Source of the DNA: Acidiferrum sp963764675
Lineage (GTDB): Bacteria; Acidobacteriota; Terriglobia; Acidiferrales; UBA7541
Assembly (NCBI GenBank): GCA_963764675.1
Contig: CAVXTQ010000001.1
Span: 496,001 to 560,000, forward strand
Length of the DNA stretch: 64,000 nt
Direction: 5' to 3'
Shown here: positions 27,056-35,906 of the stretch, piece by piece
How positions within the stretch are numbered: position 1 is the stretch's first letter
Layout: every line of letters starts with the position of its first letter
Position numbers and translations under genes: made by a program
The notes under the pieces: model-generated
Databases searched by the model: none
What the model saw: the letters and a program-made list of their open reading frames with translations, nothing else
Told to the model about the DNA's origin: nothing

Positions 27056-27630
27056 ATGTCCGCAGGCCCAACTCCCCGATCTTCCCTGATCTTGCTCTGG
27101 GCTGGTGAAGATCCGGCCGTCGATTCGCCGCCTTCTGGAGAGACTCAACGCCGCCGGCATTCCTTGTAGAAATATGTCATTGGCAGCGACGAGATCGCGC
27201 CCAGCGCCGATCCTTTGCCGATCGACTGGAAGCCCCGCTTTGGCTTCGAAGTCGCGGTGCTTTCCACGGATCTAACCGCCGCGCAGCAAATCCTGGAAAA
27301 GCTGCTCGCGGAGGAGCCGCAAGACCTCGAAATTCCCGAGCAAGCGGTGGCGACATTGAAGAGCTGCTGTTGACGGATGACCACCGAATGCATCCCACTG
27401 ATCGAAGTCTGGACCGGCAGCGACGACAAGCTGGCGCGAGTTCCTGACCTCTGCCATGCAGGAGAACGAAATCCCCATCCACCTCGAAAACCCCGCCGAT
27501 CAAACGCACATCTACGTCTCCGCCGCCAACGAAGCCCGCGCCCGCGAAATTGTCCGCGAAGTCACCGAAGCCCGCGCCGCCGACAGTGAGTCTCAGCTGT
27601 TGTTCGAATGTAGTAGACTTTGCGCCGCAC
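27056..27630 (+). CDS. DUF2007-like two-repeat protein, frameshifted
   Basis: A strong GGAGG ribosome binding site precedes the ATG at 27056. Pieces in different frames read as one protein: LILLWAGEDPAV, then LLERLNAAGIPCRN, then IGSDEIAPSADPLPIDW with FEVAVLSTDLTAAQQILEKLL. A second copy opens IPLIEVWTGSDDKLA, followed by AMQENEIPIHLENPA and EARAREIVREV. This is the same two-repeat plan as the protein at 24340-24960, but without the zinc ribbon. Frame changes are needed near 27120, 27168 and 27440, and perhaps near 27373. The exact stop cannot be fixed, so the end given here is the start of the next gene. The function is unknown. Confidence 0.6.
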
Positions 27631-28053
27631 ATGTTCTGCCCCAAGTGCAAAGCAGAATACCGCCAAGGCTTTACCCGTTGCGCCGACTGCGATGTCGACC
27701 TGGTCGAGGTGTTACCGCCAGGAGAGCCGGACAACTCCGCTGCTTCACGGAGTGAAAGACCCGATCAGGCCCCGCCGGCCGTGTTCCTTGCTTGGTTTGC
27801 ACCGATGGTCTTTTTCTTCGCGTTTAATCTACTGACCGTTTACAGGCCGACGGTGCTCCGCAATTTCTTCTTTGCCGCGTTCTTATTTACGTTTCTGCTG
27901 ATCCACAACCTTGGTGCTTTCTGGATGCTTTATCAAGCTGTTCGGTACGAAAAAAGAGTGGGTAAGTACGTACTTCTTTCGTTTGTGCCCTTCATGTTCG
28001 TCTGGTACTCACTAGTTCGCTATCCGCTACGTCGGGAATTGCCGCGCATCTGA
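27631..28053 (+). CDS. Zinc-ribbon membrane protein
   Basis: This 140-residue protein has an N-terminal zinc ribbon (FCPKCKAEY and RCADCDVDL, four cysteines in two CXXC pairs), a polar linker and three membrane helices (about residues 49-68, 75-95 and 108-125). The ATG at 27631 is chosen because the ribbon starts at residue 2, as in other proteins of this window (24340, 58548). The start overlaps the damaged end of the preceding DUF2007-like gene. No enzymatic motif is visible; the function is unknown. Confidence 0.7.
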   Translation: MFCPKCKAEYRQGFTRCADCDVDLVEVLPPGEPDNSAASRSERPDQAPPAVFLAWFAPMVFFFAFNLLTVYRPTVLRNFFFAAFLFTFLLIHNLGAFWMLYQAVRYEKRVGKYVLLSFVPFMFVWYSLVRYPLRRELPRI

Positions 28054-28165
28054 TAGGTCGTGTACGTGTAACGCTTCGGCTTGACCTCGTCGCGTCCGCC
28101 GTGCATTCTTTATTTCCTTAACGTCCTTTATCTCCTTACGTCAAGAATTCTCGGAGGCTTCGGCT

Positions 28166-29029
28166 TTGTCCATCGACCACATCAAGACTGTCGCGGTGCT
28201 CGGCGCGGGCACCATGGGCAACGGCATCGCGCACGTTTTCGCGCGCGCCGGGTACAAAGTGATTCTGCGCGATGTCGAGCAGCGCTATCTCGATCGCGGC
28301 ATGGACACCATCGTCAAGAATCTCGATCGCGAAATCAAGAAAGGGAAGCTCGCGGAAGCGGAGAAGGGAACCGTGCTGCGACGGCTGGTTCCGGTCACGG
28401 ACATGTCGGCCGTCGACGAACGCCGATTTCCTTGTCGAGGCGGTGCCGGAAAAGCTCGAAATCAAGCGCCACGTGCTCGGCGAAGCCGACCGCATGCTTC
28501 GCGACAACGTGATCATCGCCAGCAACACCTCCTCGATCGCCATGACCACGCTTGCCGCGCTCACCAAGCGCCCGACCGCTTCGTAGGCATGCACTTCATG
28601 AATCCCGTGCCGGTGATGGCGCTGGTCGAGGTGATCCGCGCGCTGCAAACCAGCGACGCCACCTTCACCGCCACCATGGAGCTGGCGAAAAAGCTCGGCA
28701 AAACGCCCGTCGCCGTCAACGACGCGCCGGGCTTCGTCTCCAACCGCGTGCTCATGCCGCTGATCAACGAAGCCGCCTATTGCGTGATGGAAGGCGTCGC
28801 CACCCCCGAAGCCGTCGACACGGTCATGAAGCTCGGCATGAACCACCCCATGGGCCCCCTCGAGCTGGCCGACTTCATCGGCCTCGACGTGTGCGTAGAC
28901 ATCATGAACGTCCTGCTCGATGGCCTCGGCGACCCCAAGTATCGCGCCTGCCCACTCCTCAAAAAGTACGTCGCCGCCGGCTACCTAGGCCGCAAATCCG
29001 GCCGCGGCTTTTACACGTATGCCTCCTGA
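28166..29029 (+). CDS. 3-hydroxybutyryl-CoA / 3-hydroxyacyl-CoA dehydrogenase, frameshifted
   Basis: The N-terminal Rossmann motif VAVLGAGTMGNGIAHV is in frame 2, and the C-terminal domain with FVGMHFMNPVPVM, NDAPGFVSNRVLMPL and NHPMGPLELADFIGLD is in the same frame. The middle of the protein (DFLVEAVPEKLEIKR, VIIASNTSSIAMT) is in another. An extra A near 28419-28420 and a missing C in the CCC run at 28571-28573 compensate each other and restore a protein of normal length (about 287 residues). The catalytic HFMNP histidine and the NTSS segment are present. It oxidises 3-hydroxyacyl-CoA with NAD+. The start is a TTG at 28166 with GGAGG 8 bp upstream. It may work with the thiolase at 23153. Confidence 0.88.
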   Translation: MSIDHIKTVAVLGAGTMGNGIAHVFARAGYKVILRDVEQRYLDRGMDTIVKNLDREIKKGKLAEAEKGTVLRRLVPVTDMSAVDERRFPCRGGAGKARNQAPRARRSRPHASRQRDHRQQHLLDRHDHACRAHQAPDRFVGMHFMNPVPVMALVEVIRALQTSDATFTATMELAKKLGKTPVAVNDAPGFVSNRVLMPLINEAAYCVMEGVATPEAVDTVMKLGMNHPMGPLELADFIGLDVCVDIMNVLLDGLGDPKYRACPLLKKYVAAGYLGRKSGRGFYTYAS

Positions 29030-29088
29030 TTTCCACCTATCGCTAACAACAATTCTCGGCTTCCGTCCAACTGCACCAGGTACGGTTG

Positions 29089-29838
29089 ATGAAACTCCTC
29101 ATCATCGCGTTTGCACTGTCGTGGACACTGGTGATCTCCGGTTCTCCGCCGCCCGCAACCTCGATAAAGCGCGATGTCTATGTTCTCGCACCCGACGGCG
29201 TAAAGCTCAAGGGCACATTCTATGCAGCTCCGAATCGTGGCCCCGCCGTTCTTTTGTTTCATCAATGCAGCCGTAGCCGCGCAATTTGGGGACCTCTGGC
29301 GACCAAACTCACCAGCGAAGGCCTGCGGGTCTTGGTCGTAGAGCCCAGAGGTATCGGCGAAAGTCAGGGCGAGCAGTGGGACTACGACGGGGATCTAGAT
29401 CACGCGCTGCAATACTGGCGCAAGAACTGGAGCGCCGACGCGGAGGCAGCATATCAATGGCTCGTTTCTCAGCCGGATGTGGGCAACAACGCTGTAGCTG
29501 TGGCGGGCGGCGGCTGCGGGGCGTTCCTGGCTCTACTCACCGCGCAACGCCACTATCCCGCGGTTCGCACGGTTGTGCTGCTTTCCGATTTTGACGACGA
29601 GGCAACAAAGACTTTTGTCAGAGAGTCCTCTGGCTTGCCATCCTGAGCGCCGTCAGCGGGCAGGATCCCATGTCACTGGCGGGCGCTAGAGAGATTCATG
29701 CACTTGCGAAGAATCCCGGAAAATCGCCTGTTGCTTTTCGCAGAGGAAGGGCACGGATTCGGCCTCATCGAGAAGCACCCCGAACTAGAGAGCACTATCG
29801 TTGGCTGGCTCGAAGTCCGCCTCGTCGCGGGTCCATGA
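29089..29838 (+). CDS. Dienelactone hydrolase-like alpha/beta hydrolase, frameshifted near C-terminus
   Basis: A signal-peptide-like start is followed by DVYVLAPDGVKLKG, VLLFHQCSRSR and a nucleophile elbow VAGGGCGAFL, in which cysteine replaces serine as in dienelactone hydrolases. The frame stops at 29646, but the missing end is present: ILSAVSGQDPMSLAGA in another frame (a base lost near 29638-29641), then LLLFAEEGHGFGLIEKHP after an extra base near 29715. That last part holds the catalytic histidine (EEGHG). The joined protein is about 249 residues and ends at TGA 29836-29838. It is likely exported; the substrate is not known. Confidence 0.72.
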
Positions 29839-30285
29839 CGGCGAGCCGTAGGGCCCTATAAGCGAACAATAAGCGAAAATAAGTGTTTGCTTTTTCTTCG
29901 CCTCTCTGCTATCTTCCTCTTCGGTAGTTTTCAACAGGGCTGCTCGTGACCACTTGTCCGTGCTGCAAAACCTGTCATCCTGAGGGCATCCGACGATGCG
30001 CGAGGATCTCAGCGTCGAGGGTAGAGTGGTGGCAAGCCTGCAGCGGCGGCCTTCTGTATCTGAAGCTTGAAGGGAGGCTGGCACGCTAGGGTCTTAGCGG
30101 GCCCATAATTTAAGGATAGCGCCAAAGTAAACCGAATGGTAAACTCCACCATCCGTAATGCGGCAGGAACCAAAGTGGTAAGGGTCGCAGGATGCGCTTT
30201 CCCGGCGCACCGCGTCCCGGCAGCGAAGAAGTTCCTGCGCTCCGGTAAGGAGCGCGCGTGAAAATCTCCTCTACTGAGGTGTGAA
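29839..30285. other. Intergenic region upstream of recA
   Basis: No coding sequence is supported. The stretch holds the GCGAAC-type motif at 29862-29881 and a CTGTCATCCTGAG-type sequence from about 29972, a kind of intergenic repeat seen in many genomes. A GAGGTG ribosome binding site lies just before the recA ATG. No clear -35/-10 pair was found. Confidence 0.5.
29862..29881 (+). promoter_or_regulatory. GCGAAC-type motif, copy A (possible SOS-like operator)
   Basis: The 20-mer GCGAACAATAAGCGAAAATA differs at one base from copy B at 59421-59440, and both are preceded by CCTATA. The half-sites GAAC and GAAA are 7 bp apart, as in the GTTC-N7-GTTC LexA box of alphaproteobacteria. It lies about 400 bp before recA and 24 bp past the hydrolase stop. 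LexA binding is inference. Confidence 0.4.
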
Positions 30286-31368
30286 ATGGCAGACGATAAA
30301 GCAAAATTGCTCGAAGCAGCGATAGCGCAGATCGAAAAAGACTACGGCAAGGGCTCGATCATGCGCCTGGGCAACCGCGATGTGCTGGTGCCCGTTAGCG
30401 TGATCCCCACCGGATGCCTCTCCCTGGACCTCGCGCTGGGCGTCGGCGGATTCCCGCGCGGCCGCGTCGTCGAAGTCTACGGCCCGGAATCCGGCGGCAA
30501 GACCACCATGACCCTGCACGTCATCGCCGAAGCCCAAAAGCTCGGCGGCATCGCCGCCTTCATCGACGCCGAGCATGCGCTCGATCCCGTCTACGCCCGC
30601 AAGCTCGGCGTGGACGTCGACAATCTCCTGGTCTCGCAGCCCGACAACGGCGAACAAGCCCTGGAAATCGCGCAAACACTGATCCGCTCCGGCAGCGTCG
30701 ATGTCATCGTCGTTGACTCCGTCGCCGCGCTCGTCCCCAAAGCCGAACTCGAAGGCGACATGGGCGATCCTTCCATGGGTCTGCAGGCGCGGCTCGATGT
30801 CGCAAGCGCTGCGCAAACTCACCGGCATCGTCTCCAAGTCGCGCACCTGCCTGATCTTCATCAACCAGATCCGCGAGAAAATCGGCGTGATGTTCGGCAA
30901 CCCGGAAACCACCACCGGCGGCCGCGCGCTCAAGTTCTACGCCTCGATCCGCCTCGACATTCGCCGCATTCAGGCCATCAAGGAAGGCGATCGCGTCGTC
31001 GGCTCCCGCACGCGCGGCAAAGTCGTGAAGAACAAAGTCGCCGCGCCCGTTCCGCGAAGCCGAATTCGACATCCTCTACGGCGAAGGCATTTCTCGCGAA
31101 GGCGACCTGATCGACCTCGGCGTCGACAAGGGCCTGCTCGAAAAGTCCGGCACCTGGATCAGCTTCAACGGCGAGCGCATGGGCCAGGGCCGCGAAAACG
31201 CCCGCGTCTTCCTCAAGGAAAACAAAGACATCCGCGAAAAACTCGAAACTGCGCTCCGCAAAAAGCTAGAGATCGCTATTGCCCAAAGACATCGCCAATG
31301 CCGCAACCGAGCCCACGGCTCCAACGGCCACGCCGCCGCGCCAGCCCAGCCAGAAAAGCCGCCAGTAA
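30286..31368 (+). CDS. recA: Recombinase RecA, frameshifted
   Basis: The N-terminal part (residues 1-170) includes YGKGSIMRLG, Walker A GPESGGKTT, DAEHALDP and Walker B VIVVDSVAAL. A frame change follows: removing the extra G at 30796 restores QARLMSQALRKLTG, and the L2/C-terminal core FINQIREKIGVMFGNPE and TTGGRALKFYAS. Removing one C from 31046-31048 restores PFREAEFDILYGEGIS. Removing the G at 31281 restores LEIAIPKDIA and the end at TAA 31366-31368. The corrected protein is about 360 residues, normal for RecA. It promotes strand exchange and LexA cleavage. Three errors in an essential-type gene show that the sequence, not the gene, is at fault. GAGGTG precedes the ATG. Confidence 0.95.
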
Positions 31369-31973
31369 GGGCCGCCGCGGCCGCCGCCTCGTCCTCGGAC
31401 GCTGGCAAGGCCCGCCCAACCCGCTAACCTGCGATCCGATGCCCTTGCAGGGGCGCAGCACTGCTGCGCCCCTTCTCGACTGCGGTTTCAACGTCCACAA
31501 GGCACATCAAGGTACAGGCACATCCCAAGATGTCCCGATAGTCGCTGACACCTCACGTTCCACCCGTGCCCATCGCGGGCAATCCTTGCCGGACAATCGG
31601 TCCAGGTACCCCGAAAACGACTGTCCCCCCGGCCAGCCGTTCAAAACAAAGCACATATTTCGTACCAGACCGAATAGGCTATTGCATACCCTCATAGCGA
31701 GACCTACAATCGGTTCACCTGCGAGAGTATGTGTTTCACTCAGGTGCACTCGCAGATCGCCGCCGCTAATTGGTATAGAATCAGTAGTTTCGAGAATGGC
31801 CCGGTGGATGCAAAAGGTAGTGGCAGCAGTACCTGAACCCAGGGTTGCAGTTAACCAAGGGCAAACGACATCTAAGAGGTTGACCCTAAGGGATTTACTT
31901 AGGGTACAAACAACGCTCCTAAAATGGTCGGCAATCGGGTAAGTCCGCTTTGAGGTGCCGACAGTGAAGCAAT
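31369..31973. other. Intergenic region after recA
   Basis: No gene is supported. It contains a REP-like palindrome (31450-31472) and a 7-bp inverted repeat, CCCTAAG (31884-31890) and CTTAGGG (31898-31904), about 70 bp before the next gene, which could be a regulator site or hairpin. Confidence 0.5.
31450..31472. repeat. REP-like palindrome, GGGGCGCAGC family, copy 1
   Basis: GGGGCGCAGC and GCTGCGCCCC flank a short centre. Further copies are at 43222-43244 and 58387-58408, all between genes and usually followed by CCTAC or CTT. It forms a very stable hairpin. Confidence 0.65.
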
Positions 31974-33070
31974 TTGGCAAGAGTGATCCTGGCCGCAGTA
32001 CTCGCCGCAACCGTGGCTGCGCCGATGCCGGCCGCTCCGCTGCGGGCAAGGTCCCGCGCGACAAGAGCGTCTCGCGTTTCCGCGGCGTTCCGACATTCGC
32101 CAACTCCACACTCGCCGACATCGGCACCTTCGATGATCCCATCGTTCGCGAAGCCGCTGTCGAAGGCCTGGGCCGCTACAACGGCGCGGTCGTCGCCGTC
32201 GATCCCAACACCGGCCGCATCCTCACCATCGTAAATCAAAAGATTGCTTTCGGCGACGGCTACATTCCTTGCTCCACGATCAAGCCGACCGTCGCGCTTG
32301 CCGCCCTGGAAGAAAATGTCATCACGCGCGACACCATGCTGCGCGTGCACGGCCGCAGCAAGTACATGAATCTCACCGAAGCGCTCGCGCACTCCAACAA
32401 CGAATTCTTCGAGCAGCTCGGCGTTCGCATGGGTTTTGAAACCGTTTCCAAGTACGCCCGCCTGCTGGGCCTCGGCGAACTCGCCGGCTACAACCTGCCG
32501 GAAGAGCATCCGGGCTCGTTCCCGATGGCGCCTCCGCTGCACGGCGGCGTCGCCCGCATGTCCAGCTTCGGCGAAGGCATCCAGATCACGCCGCTCCAGC
32601 TCGTCTCGCTGGCTTCCGCGTTCGCCAATGGCGGCACGCTCTACTACTTGCAATACCCGCGCACTCCGGACGAGATTCAGGAGTTTGCGCCGCGCGTGAA
32701 GCGCGATCTGAACATCGCCCCGGTGCTTCCGGAAATTCGTGAAGGCATGCTCGCCGCGGTTCTGTACGGCACCGGCAAGCGCAGCTTCGATAGCGGTGGC
32801 GACGAAACGCCGCTCGGCAAGACCGGCACCTGCAACGATCCAACATCCAAGGTAGGCTGGTTCGTCACCTACGCCGACGAAGCTCATCCGAAAATCGCTC
32901 TGGCCGTCCTGCTGCGCGGCAGCTCGCGCCAGGTGATCGGCCCCACCGCCGCCCAGGTCGCCGGCCGCATCTACCGCCGCCTGCGCGAACAAAATTATTT
33001 CGCCACCGCGCCTGCCCCGAACGACACCGTAAAGCCGGTGACCGTAGTCAACACCGGCAGCGGCAACTAA
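31974..33070 (+). CDS. Penicillin-binding transpeptidase-domain protein, N-terminus frameshifted
   Basis: The frame ending at 33070 has the three penicillin-binding motifs in order: STIK (serine nucleophile and lysine), SNN about 37 residues later, and KTG near the C-terminus (GKTGTC), with GRYNGAVVAVDPNTGRIL before them. This is a D,D-transpeptidase domain of class B type (FtsI/MrdA-like), about 330 residues, without the usual large N-terminal dimerisation domain. A signal peptide (RVILAAVLAATVAAP) lies in a different frame starting at a TTG at 31974, so a base is probably lost or gained near 32030-32050. It would cross-link peptidoglycan in the periplasm, or it is a PBP-related enzyme with another role. 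The true start is uncertain. Confidence 0.75.
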
Positions 33071-33079
33071 CCTTGGCGT

Positions 33080-33097
33080 GCGGGAGCTCGCTCCCGC
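33080..33097. repeat. REP-like palindrome, GCGGGAGC family, copy 2
   Basis: GCGGGAGC-TC-GCTCCCGC lies 10 bp past the transpeptidase stop. It matches the copy at 762-779 except for the two central bases. Confidence 0.6.
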
Positions 33098-33191
33098 TTT
33101 TCCCGCCGCAATCCAGTTACAAACGCCACCGTCTCGCGGCTCTCAATCTTTCCCTCTCTTCCCTCTAGCCGTTGGAAGGTTTAAATGTAGC

Positions 33192-33210
33192 GCCGCCCCT
33201 TCAGGGCGGC
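33192..33210. repeat. REP-like palindrome, GCCGCCC family
   Basis: GCCGCCC-CTTCA-GGGCGGC lies between the ends of two convergent genes. Together with the palindrome at 33080 it may terminate transcription from both sides. Confidence 0.5.
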
Positions 33211-33220
33211 ATCTTTCCCC

Positions 33221-35842
33221 TCACTCCGCCCGCAGCGTCCTCATGGCATCGACCTTCGTAGCGCGTCGCGCAGGCAAATAGCACGCCAGCAGCGCTACCA
33301 TTACAAGCAGTAGCGTCGCGCAGCACAGCGTTACCGGATCCCGCGGCGTCACGCCGTACAACAAGCTCGAAATCACTCCGGCAAGCGCCACCGACGCCGT
33401 CAGCCCGATGCCGGTGCCCATCGCGGTCCAAACCAATCCTTTCCGCAGCACTAAATTCCGGACCGCCCGCCCATCTGCTCCCAGCGCCATGCGAATTCCG
33501 ATCTCTCGCCTGCGCCTACTCACGGAGTACGCCATCACGCCATAGATCCCCACCATCGCCATCAACAGCGCCAGCCCTGCGAACACACTCAGCAGCACAG
33601 TTGGCACCCGCCGCGGTCCTACCGATTCCGCCAGCCGCTCCTCCATCGTCGCGATGCGCGCCAGCGGCAAATCGGCATCCAGCGACCACACCGCCGCCTT
33701 CAACGCCGCTGCCACCGCGACGGGATCGCCCGCCGTTCTCACCACAACATTGTCGAAGATGGAAGGGAACTGCCGCTCCGGCCAATAGATCATGTTCCCC
33801 GGCTGTGCGTCCAGCGCGTCGCTTTTCACGTTGCCCGCCACGCCTACGATTTCGCCCGTCAGCGGCGGACCCCAATCCATCATCGTCACGCGCTTGCCGA
33901 TCGGGTTTTCATTCGGCCAATATCGTTCCGCCATCGTCTGGTTGACGACCATGACCTTCATGCTCGTCTCCAGATCGTGCGCGTCAAACCATCGCCCGTG
34001 CAGCAGCGGAATACGCATCGTCGTAAAGTAATCGCCGGCCACCACGCGAATGTCTGCGCTCGGTTCGTCGCCGGCCGTTGGCGCCGGCTGCCCCTCGACC
34101 ACAAAATCTGTCGCCGCGCCTCCACTCAACGGCAGAGTATTCACCACCGCGGCGGACTCCACTCCCGGTATCGCCCGTACTCGTTCCAGTACCCGATCGA
34201 AAAACGGCGCGATCTGCGCGTCTTGGTAGCGATTCGGAGGCAGAAATAAATTTGCGGTCAGCAGGTTTTTCTCCTCGAATCCCGGCCACACCCGCGAAAG
34301 CCGCAGGAAGCTGTTCATCAGCAAGCCGCCGCCGGACAGCAGCATCAGCGCCAGCGCGATTTCCGTCACCACCAGCGCCCCGCGCAGCCGCACACCCGCG
34401 ACGCTCGTCGTTCCTTTCGCGCCTTCCTTCAGCGCGCCGTTCGGATCCGTGCGCGACGCCTCCGCCGCCGGTACCGCGCCAAACACGATTGCCGTCAGCA
34501 ACGAAAGTCCCGCCGCAAACGCCAGCACTGTTGCGTCCGCGTGCACTTCGCCAAGTCTTGGCACAGATTTCGGCCCGAACGCCACCACCAGCCTCAGGCA
34601 CCAGATCGTCAGCAGCACGCCGCCGGCCGCGCCCGTCAGGCCCAATAGTGCGCTCTCCGCAAAGCATTGCCGCAACAATCGGCCGTGCCCTGCTCCCAGC
34701 GCTGCGCGCACCGCAAACTCCCGGACACGCGCGGTGTTTCGCATCAACACCAGGTTGGCCACATTGGCGCAGGATGCCAACAACACTAGTCCCACGGCTC
34801 CCAGCAAAACTAGCAGCGCTGGCCGCACCGGGGCGGTGATGCGCTCCTTCAGATTGCCGACGGCGATCTGAAATCCCGGATCGACTCCCGGATTTTGTTC
34901 CATCACGCCTTCCGCGAACGCTCGCAACTCCGTCTGCGACTGCTCCGCGGTGGCGCCCGCTGCCAGCCGTCCGATCACATGCAGTAAGTGCGAGCGCCGG
35001 TTGCGCCCAGACTCGCCATTCGTCACCATCGGCGTCCAAATTCGCGCGCCCTGCGGAAAGTCGAAGCCCGCCGGCATCACTCCCACAATCAGGTGGGGCA
35101 CATCGCTCACGCGAATTGTTTTTCCGACGACGCCGGGATTGCCGCCGAATTCCCGCTGCCACAATCCCCAGCTCAAAACGGCGACGTTGTCTGCACCTTC
35201 TCGCATCTCGTCTTCGGTAAATCCGCGGCCGAGTTCCGGCGTCACGCCCAACGCATCGAAAAGCGTCGCCGCAATCATCGCCCCTTCCGCTTGCGTGGGC
35301 TCCGTACCGCCGCTCACGTTGAACGTCCACGGCCGGTACGCACCCACCGCCTCCAGCGACCTGGGCCGCGCCGCGCGAAGGTCTAGAAAATTCGCGTAAG
35401 AGAAATTCGTCGCTCCATCGTGGTTCTCTTCGATGCGCACCAGCCGCGCCGGATCCGAATACGGCAAGGGCCGCAGCAACACCGTATTCACCACGCTGAA
35501 AATCGCCGTCGTTGCCCCAATGCCCAGAATCAGCGTGATCGCCGCTGTCGCCGTGTATCCCGGGCTTCTCCGCAATCCTCTCGCGCCGTACCAGCAGTCC
35601 TGCACAAAATCTTCCAGCCAACGCCAACCCCAAACCTCTCGCCCGCGTTCCCGCAAATTCATCCCATTCCCAAACGCCCGGCTAGCCGCATACCGCGCCT
35701 CATCCTCCGCAGCGCCACCCTCGATCAGCTCGCGCTCCTTCATCTCTCGATGCAGCCGCATCTCCTCGTCCAGCTCGCGATCCAATCTATCGCCCCGCGC
35801 TAACATCCGCACCCGACGCCACATTTCACCAAGTCTACTCAT
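33221..35842 (-). CDS. Duplicated orphan ABC permease (MacB/FtsX type), copy 1
   Basis: This 873-residue protein begins with a charged prefix (LDEEMRLHREMKEREL) and the conserved FGNGMNLRERGREVWGWRWLEDF segment. The first membrane helix (TATAAITLILGIGATTAIFSVV), a large periplasmic domain and then two FtsX three-helix blocks follow. It ends with VDAMRTLRAE. This is the acidobacterial duplicated orphan permease layout. No ATPase gene is adjacent. It is the last of three tandem permeases downstream of the PadR gene, and the most divergent. The start at 35842 follows GGAAGG; a longer frame to 35887 starts in the repeated spacer and is rejected. The substrate is unknown. Confidence 0.88.
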   Translation of the reverse strand: MSRLGEMWRRVRMLARGDRLDRELDEEMRLHREMKERELIEGGAAEDEARYAASRAFGNGMNLRERGREVWGWRWLEDFVQDCWYGARGLRRSPGYTATAAITLILGIGATTAIFSVVNTVLLRPLPYSDPARLVRIEENHDGATNFSYANFLDLRAARPRSLEAVGAYRPWTFNVSGGTEPTQAEGAMIAATLFDALGVTPELGRGFTEDEMREGADNVAVLSWGLWQREFGGNPGVVGKTIRVSDVPHLIVGVMPAGFDFPQGARIWTPMVTNGESGRNRRSHLLHVIGRLAAGATAEQSQTELRAFAEGVMEQNPGVDPGFQIAVGNLKERITAPVRPALLVLLGAVGLVLLASCANVANLVLMRNTARVREFAVRAALGAGHGRLLRQCFAESALLGLTGAAGGVLLTIWCLRLVVAFGPKSVPRLGEVHADATVLAFAAGLSLLTAIVFGAVPAAEASRTDPNGALKEGAKGTTSVAGVRLRGALVVTEIALALMLLSGGGLLMNSFLRLSRVWPGFEEKNLLTANLFLPPNRYQDAQIAPFFDRVLERVRAIPGVESAAVVNTLPLSGGAATDFVVEGQPAPTAGDEPSADIRVVAGDYFTTMRIPLLHGRWFDAHDLETSMKVMVVNQTMAERYWPNENPIGKRVTMMDWGPPLTGEIVGVAGNVKSDALDAQPGNMIYWPERQFPSIFDNVVVRTAGDPVAVAAALKAAVWSLDADLPLARIATMEERLAESVGPRRVPTVLLSVFAGLALLMAMVGIYGVMAYSVSRRRREIGIRMALGADGRAVRNLVLRKGLVWTAMGTGIGLTASVALAGVISSLLYGVTPRDPVTLCCATLLLVMVALLACYLPARRATKVDAMRTLRAE

Positions 35843-35876
35843 CGCGCCTTCCTCTTCTCGATTCTTGCCGTTCTCG

Positions 35877-35906
35877 CCGCTCGCCACTCGTCACTCGCCA
35901 CTTCCC
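35877..35906. repeat. CTCGCCACT spacer repeat between permease genes
   Basis: The spacer contains CTCGCCACTCGTCACTCGCC followed by ACTTCC. Near-identical strings occur in the other permease spacers (38611-38633, 41331-41348) and, on the other strand, around 44737-44780 and 44931-44985. Confidence 0.6.
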
